Source: Flavobacterium sp. (GTDB taxonomy: Bacteria; Bacteroidota; Bacteroidia; Flavobacteriales; Flavobacteriaceae). Taken from it: a stretch of DNA of 44,549 nucleotides. The notes beneath the pieces are model-generated. The model was given only the letters and a program-made list of their open reading frames with translations. It did no database searches and was not told the origin of the DNA. The position numbers and the translations under genes are program-made. Shown one piece after another: positions 1 to 7,326 of the stretch (the first letter of the stretch is position 1; the number at the start of each line of letters is the position of its first letter). The stretch lies in the NCBI RefSeq assembly GCF_030146175.1, contig NZ_JASLCE010000106.1, positions 1 to 44,549 of the forward strand, in the 5' to 3' direction.

Positions 1-41
1 GCGTGACAGGCATGTATTCTAACCAACTGAACTACCAAACC
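1..41 (-). tRNA. tRNA-Asp (GTC), 5' half only
   Basis: Read on the minus strand, bases 41 to 1 give a 7-nt acceptor strand (GGTTTGG), then TA, a D arm with the usual GTTC...GAAT stem and a TTGGTTA-type loop, and an anticodon stem-loop. The loop reads CTGTCAC, so the anticodon is GTC (plus-strand bases 5-7) for aspartate. The window starts just after the anticodon arm begins to close, so the variable loop, T arm and 3' acceptor strand are missing from view. The gene itself is probably complete outside the window. A full promoter match lies directly upstream. Confidence 0.9.
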
Positions 42-59
42 AGTGCTTTATTGCGGTTG

Positions 60-90
60 CAAATATACAACCCTTTTCCATTTCTCCAAA
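60..90 (-). promoter_or_regulatory. Bacteroidetes-type promoter of tRNA-Asp
   Basis: On the minus strand TTTG (87-90) is followed after exactly 19 nt by TATATTTG (60-67). This is a perfect fit to the Bacteroidetes sigma-ABfr consensus TTTG-N19-TAnnTTTG. The tRNA 5' end at base 41 lies about 19 nt downstream of the -7 element, which leaves room for a short leader. This is the best promoter match in the window. Confidence 0.75.
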
Positions 91-127
91 CAATTTCTAA
101 AAAAAATTCAGAATTTATTTCAAGTAT

Positions 128-1054
128 TTATCCAAACTTTTGTTTTTCAACAAGGTAGGTTGTCATAATTTTTTCAAATTTTTCATCTACCGAAACCGGG
201 ACATACTTAATTTTATACTGCGTACAGGTATTTGCTACTTTTGTAAAGTAATCCTGAACCCGCTTTTCGTAATCATTTTTAACATTTTCGGCAAAAAGAT
301 TGATCTGTTCTCCGGTTTCAAGGTCAATAAATTTCCGCGGTGCATTGTCAAAATCGAATCGAAATTCTGTTTTTTTATCAATTATATGAAACAAGACCAC
401 TTTATGTTTATTGTGCTTTAGGTGTTGCAAGGCTTTAAACAAACGTTCGTCATCTTCTCCCTGAAACATATCCGTAAATAAAATCACCATCGATCGTCTA
501 TGAATTTTTTCTGCAATCTGATGCAAAAAGGTGATGGTATCGGTATTTTTTGACGATTTTGGCGCTTGTAAAACATTTTCCAGTACATTGAGCAACATCC
601 GGTGGTGGCGTTCACTACCTTTTTCCGGCGCGTAATATTCGTAGGTATCCGAATAAACGCTTAATCCTACGGCGTCACGCTGCTTTTTAAGCAGGTTCAT
701 CAATACCGCGGACGCCAATACCGAAAATCCGATTTTATTCTCGTAAAACAACTGTTCTTTCCCCAACTCCGGGTAATGCATGGACGAGGAATTATCCAGA
801 ATCAGGTGACATCTCAGGTTCGTTTCTTCTTCGAAACGCTTGGTATACAAACGATCGGTTTTAGCAAATAACTTCCAGTCAATATGTCGGGTACTTTCAC
901 CGGGATTATAGACTTTATGTTCGGCAAATTCGGCCGAAAATCCATGAAACGGGCTTTTATGCATCCCGGAAATAAAGCCTTCTACGATCTGGTTGGCCAA
1001 AAGCTCCAGATGCTGAAAACTCGATATTTTTGCAATTTGATGGTCAATCTTCAT
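128..1054 (-). CDS. DUF58 domain protein (von Willebrand A-like)
   Basis: The 308-residue protein has the DUF58 core near residues 37-60 (GFSAEFAEHKVYNPGE, then HIDWK) followed by a von Willebrand A-like fold. D87-N-S89-S-S91 forms a DxSxS metal site. No signal peptide or membrane span is evident, so it is probably cytoplasmic. DUF58 proteins are typically encoded with a MoxR AAA+ ATPase and Bat proteins and are thought to assist assembly of complexes; no such partner is in view, and the next upstream sequence is gene-poor. A TATCTTTG box (1060-1067) stands only 5 nt before the start codon. Either the transcript is nearly leaderless or this box is not the promoter. The start agrees with the usual family N-terminus. 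The family call is firm, the role is not. Confidence 0.85.
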   Translation of the reverse strand: MKIDHQIAKISSFQHLELLANQIVEGFISGMHKSPFHGFSAEFAEHKVYNPGESTRHIDWKLFAKTDRLYTKRFEEETNLRCHLILDNSSSMHYPELGKEQLFYENKIGFSVLASAVLMNLLKKQRDAVGLSVYSDTYEYYAPEKGSERHHRMLLNVLENVLQAPKSSKNTDTITFLHQIAEKIHRRSMVILFTDMFQGEDDERLFKALQHLKHNKHKVVLFHIIDKKTEFRFDFDNAPRKFIDLETGEQINLFAENVKNDYEKRVQDYFTKVANTCTQYKIKYVPVSVDEKFEKIMTTYLVEKQKFG

Positions 1055-1086
1055 ACTTCCAAAGATAATGAGATAATTGAATGCTT

Positions 1087-1120
1087 TTCTATTTTAAAAA
1101 AGCTTCTTTTTAAAATAGAA
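1087..1120. repeat. Perfect 14-bp inverted repeat, 6-nt loop
   Basis: TTCTATTTTAAAAA (1087-1100) and its exact complement (1107-1120) flank the loop AGCTTC. The stem is almost all A/T. It lies 33 bp upstream of the DUF58 start. It could be an operator, a weak terminator or the trace of a mobile element end; nothing in the sequence decides between these. Confidence 0.7.
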
Positions 1121-1259
1121 CACAAAATCAAACCCTTTTTACTTTTCACAGCCTTAAAAGACGTATCGAACAACAAAAGACAAACAGTCACTTTAGCCCG
1201 AATATAAGTCAAATCCTGTTTTAACGGGTATCGTATACTTTTTTAAAACAAAATTTTAA

Positions 1260-1492
1260 TACTTTAATAATCCAATAGTTTATCGTCTTGCTATCAAAGA
1301 CGGACATTTCGAGTCCGATTATAAAGCCGCTTGTTTTTACAGCAAATCTTCCCTAATCCTCCAAAGCCTTGGAATAATGGCGATACAGATTCATCGACAA
1401 AACATGAAAATAAATGGGACACACTAGAGGAATATCGTAAAGGAGAGATAATAACGAATGAGAAAACTAGATTCAACTCTTTAAGTAAATAA
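1260..1492 (+). pseudogene. Frameshifted remnant of an unknown gene
   Basis: Two plus-strand frames look coding in succession. The first (codons from 1260) reads through VYRLAIKDGHFESDYKAACF, at about 1275-1337. The second frame continues with IFPNPPKPWNNGDTD at about 1346-1390, then about 34 more polar residues to a TAA at 1490-1492. Neither frame has a convincing start codon, and the frame switch falls near 1340-1350. Composition is protein-like (charged, with Pro/Trp) and ends in a normal stop, as expected for the C-terminal end of a decayed gene. I do not recognise the family. Chance open frames remain possible in this AT-rich stretch. Confidence 0.35.
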
Positions 1493-1593
1493 CTCCAGTC
1501 AAGCTATAAAAAATACAAATAATATCAAACTAAGGACAAATGATCACTGAATAAATAGAAATAGATTGCAGTTGCTATCTTTAGCATAACAAG

Positions 1594-1638
1594 CGTTACG
1601 TTCCTAACTTTTAAAGTTATAAGAAACGTAGAATAACG
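1594..1638. repeat. Imperfect inverted repeat before the small exported protein gene
   Basis: CGTTA, CGTT and AACTTT blocks on the left recur in inverted order on the right as AAAGTT, AACG and TAACG. The centre is a TTAA, and short bulges break the right arm. The element ends about 20 nt upstream of the ATG at 1659, so it would sit in the 5' leader or promoter. It may fold as an RNA hairpin or bind a regulator. Confidence 0.45.
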
Positions 1639-1658
1639 AAATTTTTAAAATAAAAATT

Positions 1659-2117
1659 ATGACAAAAACAATTGCAATTTTAGCATTATTGATCAGCAGT
1701 ATAGCCTTTTCACAGGAGCTATCCTTAAAAGGAAGTACAGTATTTCAGCAGGAAAAAAAACTTAAAAACAAAGAGGTGCTAGAGTTACTTCAGTCTAATA
1801 TCAGGGCATTGGAATTCTATCAAGAAGCCCGCACCAAGACCACTGTTGGAGGATTATTATTAGGATTGGGGCTCGGGTTGGCCGCTGGCGATGTGCTTTA
1901 TGGCGCTACAGCTGATGTCAAATACCCAACACCGCTTACTTATGTAGGATTAGCCGCTACTATAATTTCAATCCCGGTTCTTTGCGGAAGGTCAAAGAAA
2001 TTAAAGAAAAGTATTGAACTCTATAACAAAAACTTAAAAACAGTAGGAAATAACGATTCGTATGAAATGCGGTTTACGGCTAATTCCAACGGAATTGGCT
2101 TTAAACTCTCATTTTAA
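1659..2117 (+). CDS. Small exported membrane-associated protein, unknown function
   Basis: The 152-residue protein starts with a clear signal peptide (MTKTIAILALLISSIAFSQ, cleavage expected near residue 18). A Lys-rich segment follows with the pattern KKLKNKEVLELLQSN. Next come two hydrophobic segments: a glycine-rich one (TVGGLLLGLGLGLAAG, about 61-76) and TYVGLAATIISIPVLCG (about 93-109). The tail is short and polar and ends in GFKLSF. The layout resembles many small Bacteroidetes proteins of unknown function that probably sit in or face the periplasm. It stands alone, with an inverted repeat upstream and a strong terminator downstream. The start codon is supported by the signal peptide and an A-rich upstream tract. 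I cannot assign a function. Confidence 0.8.
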   Translation: MTKTIAILALLISSIAFSQELSLKGSTVFQQEKKLKNKEVLELLQSNIRALEFYQEARTKTTVGGLLLGLGLGLAAGDVLYGATADVKYPTPLTYVGLAATIISIPVLCGRSKKLKKSIELYNKNLKTVGNNDSYEMRFTANSNGIGFKLSF

Positions 2118-2183
2118 TAAAACACAGGAGTCATTGTTCCTTATACCTTACAAGTTTTAAAAGCCTGTCAGGTGTAGCTTAAA

Positions 2184-2220
2184 ATATAAAAGGCCCCGCA
2201 AATTGCAGGGCCTTTTATAT
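2184..2220. terminator. Bidirectional hairpin terminator
   Basis: ATATAAAAGGCCC and GGGCCTTTTATAT form a long stem around a short GCA/TGC-closed loop (centre AAAT), with one C/A mismatch. U-rich flanks occur on both strands. It lies between the convergent small exported protein gene and trxA and can end transcription from both. Confidence 0.85.
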
Positions 2221-2239
2221 CAAACAATTATAATGATTA

Positions 2240-2557
2240 TTATAATAATGCGTCGATTGCATCGCTATAGGTTTGCTTTGGAGCAACTCCTACCTGACGT
2301 CCCACTACTTCTCCGTTTTGGAAAACCAAAACTGTAGGAATGTTACGTACACCATATTTCGCTGCAAACTCTTGGTTAGCATCTACATCAACTTTCCCGA
2401 TAACGGCTTTTCCTGCATATTCTTCACTCAATTGATCAATGATCGGAGCTACCATTCTACAAGGACCACACCATGCCGCCCAAAAGTCAACCAAAACCGG
2501 TTTATCTGATTTCAATACTAATTCTTCGAAAGTAGCATCTGTTATTGCTTGTGCCAT
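2240..2557 (-). CDS. trxA: Thioredoxin
   Basis: This is a 105-residue classical cytoplasmic thioredoxin that reduces protein disulfides and is itself reduced by thioredoxin reductase. The active site W29-C30-G31-P32-C33 is intact, as are the buried D24 (VDFWA) and the cis-proline P74 (NIPT) opposite the active site. The length is that of the family. It follows dnaE on the same strand after a 159-nt gap and has its own promoter-like element (2586-2593), so it is probably a separate transcript. The bidirectional hairpin at 2184-2220 ends it. The assignment is firm. Confidence 0.97.
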   Translation of the reverse strand: MAQAITDATFEELVLKSDKPVLVDFWAAWCGPCRMVAPIIDQLSEEYAGKAVIGKVDVDANQEFAAKYGVRNIPTVLVFQNGEVVGRQVGVAPKQTYSDAIDALL

Positions 2558-2585
2558 TTTATTTTCTTTTAGGATTTATTAGTTA

Positions 2586-2593
2586 CAAAAGTA
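2586..2593 (-). promoter_or_regulatory. -7 promoter element of trxA
   Basis: The minus strand reads TACTTTTG, a full match to TAnnTTTG, 28 nt upstream of the trxA start. The upstream half has no clear TTTG at the expected distance; the sequence there is a T/A-rich tract. Confidence 0.5.
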
Positions 2594-2716
2594 GCTTTTT
2601 ATTTTCACTTTTAAAACGCCTTAAAATCAGTTTTCATTATGTCCGAATTGTTAAAATCGATTTCACATTTTTTTAAGGAAATTCAAATCGAATATTCGAA
2701 AATGAAAGATCTGTTC

Positions 2717-5700
2717 TTAATTCAGTCTGAAATTTAGTTGCATCTTTTCGAGTTCCTGTAACAATTCGCCCGAAATATTCACTTTTAACTTCCGACTCGG
2801 CATACTTAATTTGGTTACTACCCGGATTTCTTCTTTTTCTTCCGGGATATCTATTTCGGCCTCCTCCAAAACCTCATCGGCAGCAGTATCCTCTTCAACC
2901 ACCGGCGGTGCTTCTACGACACGCTTGACTTTCTCAAGTTCCATCACTTCAAAAGTCACACTGTGATCGCCGCGGTTCATCTGGAAAATCTCGTTCAATT
3001 CAGCAATCAGATTTTGCTGTAACTCCGTTATATTCATCTGGATGATCAGTTTTTTAGCAAAAGACGCCAATACATCCTGTAACGGTTTGATATCCAAAAA
3101 CTGAATTCTCGGTTCTGTACGTTTGCCTTCTTTATTCACCCAACCTTCTTTGATATTAATTTTAAAATACATAAAGTAGTTCGCCACCAGAAAATGACGG
3201 TATTTCAGATAATCTTCCCGGAACATCGAAAATCGGTAACTCTCATCATAGCCTTCGAGGTTAAAACTGGCAAATCCCATTCCGTTTTTGGCCACGCGGT
3301 GTTCTACTCCAGTTACAATTCCACCAAAGCTCAGGTTTTTCCCAACATGCTGTTCCATATTTTTTAAGGTGTCCAGACTCGCATTACAGAAATATTTCAC
3401 TTCAAATTTATAATCGTCCAATGGATGACCCGAAATATAAATCCCTACTACTTCTTTTTCCTTCGCCAGCTTTTCCATCGTACTCCATTCTTCACATGGC
3501 GGTACTACCGGTTCCGGAATCTGTACATCACTGGCTTCTCCAAAAAGACTTACCTGTGATGAGTTTTCATTTTCCTGAAATTTCGCACCATAGCGGATCG
3601 CTTTTTCCAAAAACGTCAGGTTATCCCCATCCGTATGGAAATACTGCGCCCGGTGGGTTATAGCAAAACAGTCGAATCCTCCGGCCAGTGCCAGGTTTTC
3701 AAAGGCTTTTTTATTGGCCGCCCGTAAATCGATTCGCTTTGCCAAGTCGAATATCGATCGGTATTTACCGTCTTTTCGACAATCGACAATCGTGTTTACG
3801 GCACCTCCTCCAACACCTTTGATCGCTCCCATTCCGAAACGAACGGCATAGTCTTCGTTTACCGTAAATTTATAATAGGATTCGTTTACATCCGGTCCCA
3901 ATACCTGTAATCCCATTCGCTTACACTCTTCCATAAAGAAGGATACCTGTTTGATATCGTTCATGTTATTCGACAGTACCGCCGCCATATATTCGGCCGG
4001 GTAATGCGCTTTTAAATAAGCCGTCTGATACGCAATCCAGGCATAACAGGTCGAGTGGGATTTGTTAAAGGCGTAACTTGCAAATGCTTCCCAGTCTTTC
4101 CAAATCTTATCCAATTTTACCGCGTCGTGCCCATTGGCTACCGCCTGATCGATAAATTTGGATTTCATTTTGTCCAGTACCTCTTTTTGTTTTTTACCCA
4201 TCGCCTTACGCAATACGTCGGCATCACCTTTGGAGAAGTTCGCCAGTTTTTGCGACAGTAGCATTACCTGCTCCTGATATACCGTAATACCATAGGTTTC
4301 CCCTAAGTATTCTTCGCAGGCATCCAAATCGTATTCGATCGGTTCGTCTCCGTTTTTACGGCGGATAAACGACGGGATATATTCCAACGGTCCGGGACGA
4401 TACAAGGCATTCATCGCAATAAGGTCGGCAAAAACGGTTGGTTTTAGCTCCTTCATGTATTTCTGCATTCCGGGTGACTCGTATTGGAAGATTCCTACGG
4501 TTTCACCACGCTGGAACAGTTCGTATGTTTTCACATCGTCGATCGGGAAATTCTCCGGATCCAGTTCGGTTCCGGTTCGGTATTTCACCAATTTTACGGT
4601 GTCTTTAATCAATGTAAGGGTCTTCAGACCCAGGAAGTCCATTTTTAACAATCCGGCACTTTCGGCTACGGAGTTGTCAAACTGGGTTACATATAAATCG
4701 GAATCTTTAGCCGTGGTAACCGGTACGAAATTCGTGATATCGTCCGGCGTGATAATTACCCCACAAGCGTGAATCCCGGTATTTCGCAACGATCCTTCCA
4801 GCATTTTGGCCTGTTGAATGGTTTCACCAGCCAGATCCTGTTCTTTTGCAATCGCGATCAACTCTTTAACGCGGTCAAATTCATCCGATGATTTCAGGGC
4901 TTTTTTAACCTGATCTTCTTCTTCCGCCAGGAAACGCGCCAGGTTCCATTTGGATGGCATCATTCCCGGAATCAGCTTCGCAATACGATCGGCTTCAAAC
5001 AACGGTAAGTCCAATACCCGCGCCGTATCCCGGATCGCCGATTTGGTTGCCATTTTACCATAGGTAATGATCTGAGCCACCTGATTCGATCCGTATTTAT
5101 TGATTACGTATTCCATAACACGACCACGACCCTCGTCGTCGAAATCGATATCGATATCGGGCATGGATACACGGTCGGGATTTAAGAAACGCTCAAAAAG
5201 AAGGTCGTATTTAATCGGGTCAATATTGGTAATTCCAAGACAATACGCTACCGCCGATCCCGCTGCCGATCCACGACCGGGTCCTACGGATACATCGAGG
5301 TTTCGGGCTTCGGCAATAAAATCCTGTACGATCAAAAAGTAACCCGGATAACCGGTTTTTTCAATCGTTAATAATTCGAAATCCAGTCGTTCGCGAATGT
5401 CGTCGGTTATTTCTTCGTAGCGTTTTGCTGCTCCAACATACGTCAGGTGACGTAGAAATTTATTTTCACCTCGTTTTCCACCATCTTCTTCGTCTTCGGC
5501 CACCTGGAATTCTTCCGGGATATCGAATTTTGGAAGTAGTACGTCGCGGTAAAGGGAATACGGTTCAATCTTATCGACAATCTCCTGAATCGAAACAATC
5601 GCTTCCGGCAGATCGGCGAAAAGCTTTTTCATTTCGTCTCCCGATTTGAAATAGTATTCCTGATTCGGTAATCCGTAGCGATAACCACGTCCCCTACCAA

Positions 5701-7219
5701 TTGGCGTAGCCTGCTTTTCCCCGTCTTTTACACAAAGTAAAATATCGTGGGCATTGGCATCTTCTTTGGCCGCATAATAGGTATTGTTGGTTGCAACGAG
5801 TTTGATGTCGTGTTTTTTCGAAAATGAAATCAAGGTTTGGTTTACCCGGTTTTCATCTTCCTGATTGTGGCGCATCACCTCAATGTAAAAATCGGCACCA
5901 AATTGTTCTTTCCACCAGATCAAAGCCTCTTCGGCCTGGTTTTCTCCAATATTTAAAATTTTACTCGGTACTTCTCCGTAAAGGTTACCGGTTAACACGA
6001 TAATATCTTCTTTGTATTGTTCGACTACCGTTTTGTCGATCCTTGGCACATAATAAAATCCACTAGTATAGGCTATCGACGACATTTTAGCCAGGTTGTG
6101 GTAGCCTTTTTTATTTTTAGCCAGGAAAACCACCTGATAGCCGTTGTCTTTTTTGGTTTTATCTTTATGATTTTCGCAAATATAGAATTCACAACCTACA
6201 ATCGGTTTTACTTCCGTTTCGGTTGGTTCTTCTCCTTTTTCTTCGGCTTCTTTATTTTTGGCCGCCGCTGCTTTGTTGTGGTTTAACACCGCACTCACAA
6301 ACTGAAAAGCTCCCATCATGTTACCGGTATCGGTCATCGCGACAGCCGGCATTTTAAATTTTACAGCTTCTTTTACCAGGTCGTTAATCCCGATCGTTGA
6401 CTGTAATACCGAAAATTGGGTATGATTGTGCAAATGGGCGAACGCCGCATCTTTAAGCTCTTTTTTACCTTCTTCCGAAACGGTTTGACGGTTTCCTCCT
6501 TCTTGCTGTTGCAAACGCTTCCGGATTTCGTCGGAAGCCGCTTTTAGGTTGATGTGCTTTAAACCGATCAGTTTGATTTCGCCCGGATTGCTCTGACGGA
6601 AGTTAAAGAAGTACTCCGGATCAACATCCAGTTCTTCTTTAGTAAACACTTCCCGTTTGATCAGTTCAAGGAAACAGCGTGTCGTCGCCTCAACGTCGGC
6701 AGTCGCATTGTGCGCTTCGGAAAAAGGCACTCCAAAAAGGTATTGGTGCAACTCCGTTAGTGTAGGCAGTTTGTAGCGCCCTCCTCTACCTCCGGGCAAT
6801 TTTAGTAATTCGGCAGTCACTTCGGTACAGGTATCGAGAATTGGCATTTGTGCCATATCACTTCCCACGTTCATTCGATGGAATTCACATCCCATAATGT
6901 TTACGTCGAAACCAATATTCTGACCTACAATATATTTGGCTTTAGACAGCGCAATATTAAATTTTTCGAGCACTTCCATCAGTGCCACGCCCTGTTCCAT
7001 GGCTAACTCGGTCGAGATACCGTGAATCCGTTCGGCGTCGTACGGAATATTAAACCCTTCGGGCTTTACCAGATAGTCCTGATGTTCGACCAAGTTCCCC
7101 ATTTCATCGTGCAGCTGCCACGCAATCTGGATACAACGCGGCCAGTTGTCGGTATCGGTAATAGGTGCCGACCAGCTTCGCGGTAAACCAGTTGTTTCGG
7201 TATCAAATATCAAGTACAT
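2717..7219 (-). CDS. dnaE: DNA polymerase III alpha subunit with N-terminal proofreading exonuclease
   Basis: The 1500-residue replicative polymerase carries its own DnaQ-type 3'-5' exonuclease at residues 1-190: D6 and E8 in FDTETTG, and a HNATADVEAT motif near 170. The PHP domain begins near 261 (HLHNHTQFSVL). The C-family polymerase core follows, with GPGRGSAAGS and the catalytic aspartates in PDIDIDF near 687. The region near 1290-1370 (GGIVTGVEHRVAKNG) fits the OB domain. The C-terminus is acidic, then basic. Canonical E. coli DnaE has about 1160 residues and no exonuclease; the fusion explains the extra length and is usual in Bacteroidetes. The gene is intact. A -7 promoter element lies 52 nt upstream, and a 12-bp direct repeat (7231-7242, 7248-7259) sits in the leader. 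Confidence 0.97.
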   Translation of the reverse strand: MYLIFDTETTGLPRSWSAPITDTDNWPRCIQIAWQLHDEMGNLVEHQDYLVKPEGFNIPYDAERIHGISTELAMEQGVALMEVLEKFNIALSKAKYIVGQNIGFDVNIMGCEFHRMNVGSDMAQMPILDTCTEVTAELLKLPGGRGGRYKLPTLTELHQYLFGVPFSEAHNATADVEATTRCFLELIKREVFTKEELDVDPEYFFNFRQSNPGEIKLIGLKHINLKAASDEIRKRLQQQEGGNRQTVSEEGKKELKDAAFAHLHNHTQFSVLQSTIGINDLVKEAVKFKMPAVAMTDTGNMMGAFQFVSAVLNHNKAAAAKNKEAEEKGEEPTETEVKPIVGCEFYICENHKDKTKKDNGYQVVFLAKNKKGYHNLAKMSSIAYTSGFYYVPRIDKTVVEQYKEDIIVLTGNLYGEVPSKILNIGENQAEEALIWWKEQFGADFYIEVMRHNQEDENRVNQTLISFSKKHDIKLVATNNTYYAAKEDANAHDILLCVKDGEKQATPIGRGRGYRYGLPNQEYYFKSGDEMKKLFADLPEAIVSIQEIVDKIEPYSLYRDVLLPKFDIPEEFQVAEDEEDGGKRGENKFLRHLTYVGAAKRYEEITDDIRERLDFELLTIEKTGYPGYFLIVQDFIAEARNLDVSVGPGRGSAAGSAVAYCLGITNIDPIKYDLLFERFLNPDRVSMPDIDIDFDDEGRGRVMEYVINKYGSNQVAQIITYGKMATKSAIRDTARVLDLPLFEADRIAKLIPGMMPSKWNLARFLAEEEDQVKKALKSSDEFDRVKELIAIAKEQDLAGETIQQAKMLEGSLRNTGIHACGVIITPDDITNFVPVTTAKDSDLYVTQFDNSVAESAGLLKMDFLGLKTLTLIKDTVKLVKYRTGTELDPENFPIDDVKTYELFQRGETVGIFQYESPGMQKYMKELKPTVFADLIAMNALYRPGPLEYIPSFIRRKNGDEPIEYDLDACEEYLGETYGITVYQEQVMLLSQKLANFSKGDADVLRKAMGKKQKEVLDKMKSKFIDQAVANGHDAVKLDKIWKDWEAFASYAFNKSHSTCYAWIAYQTAYLKAHYPAEYMAAVLSNNMNDIKQVSFFMEECKRMGLQVLGPDVNESYYKFTVNEDYAVRFGMGAIKGVGGGAVNTIVDCRKDGKYRSIFDLAKRIDLRAANKKAFENLALAGGFDCFAITHRAQYFHTDGDNLTFLEKAIRYGAKFQENENSSQVSLFGEASDVQIPEPVVPPCEEWSTMEKLAKEKEVVGIYISGHPLDDYKFEVKYFCNASLDTLKNMEQHVGKNLSFGGIVTGVEHRVAKNGMGFASFNLEGYDESYRFSMFREDYLKYRHFLVANYFMYFKINIKEGWVNKEGKRTEPRIQFLDIKPLQDVLASFAKKLIIQMNITELQQNLIAELNEIFQMNRGDHSVTFEVMELEKVKRVVEAPPVVEEDTAADEVLEEAEIDIPEEKEEIRVVTKLSMPSRKLKVNISGELLQELEKMQLNFRLN

Positions 7220-7270
7220 AGCTAAAAATCAGTATTTTAAAATCTGTAGTATTTTAAAAAAAGTAATTTT

Positions 7271-7278
7271 CAAATGTA
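7271..7278 (-). promoter_or_regulatory. -7 promoter element of dnaE
   Basis: The minus strand reads TACATTTG, which fits TAnnTTTG, about 52 nt before the dnaE start. No clear TTTG is seen 19 nt further upstream. A GTTAAC-AGCC-GTTAAC element (7311-7326) lies about 33 bp upstream of this box. Confidence 0.4.
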
Positions 7279-7310
7279 CTGCTTTTTAGAGAAAGAATAT
7301 AGCAGAATTT

Positions 7311-7326
7311 GTTAACAGCCGTTAAC
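7311..7326. repeat. GTTAAC-N4-GTTAAC repeat
   Basis: Two copies of the palindrome GTTAAC are separated by AGCC, spanning the stop codon of the MFS gene and the upstream side of the dnaE promoter. The 10-bp period would put both on one face of the helix. GTTAAC also recurs three times before the PhoB-like regulator gene, but a link is not shown. Confidence 0.35.

Larger units (their letters stand above)
1055..1658. other. Gene-poor stretch of about 600 bases
   Basis: No intact gene is convincing here. The stretch holds the likely upstream region of the DUF58 gene, a perfect 14-bp inverted repeat (1087-1120), a frameshifted coding remnant (about 1260-1492) and an imperfect inverted repeat (1594-1638) just before the small exported protein gene. 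The AT-rich composition and the broken frame suggest an eroded region. Confidence 0.6.

Noticed and set aside
884..1207. Open frame on the plus strand across the DUF58 start
   Set aside because: It lies mostly antisense to the DUF58 gene and has no family-like sequence.
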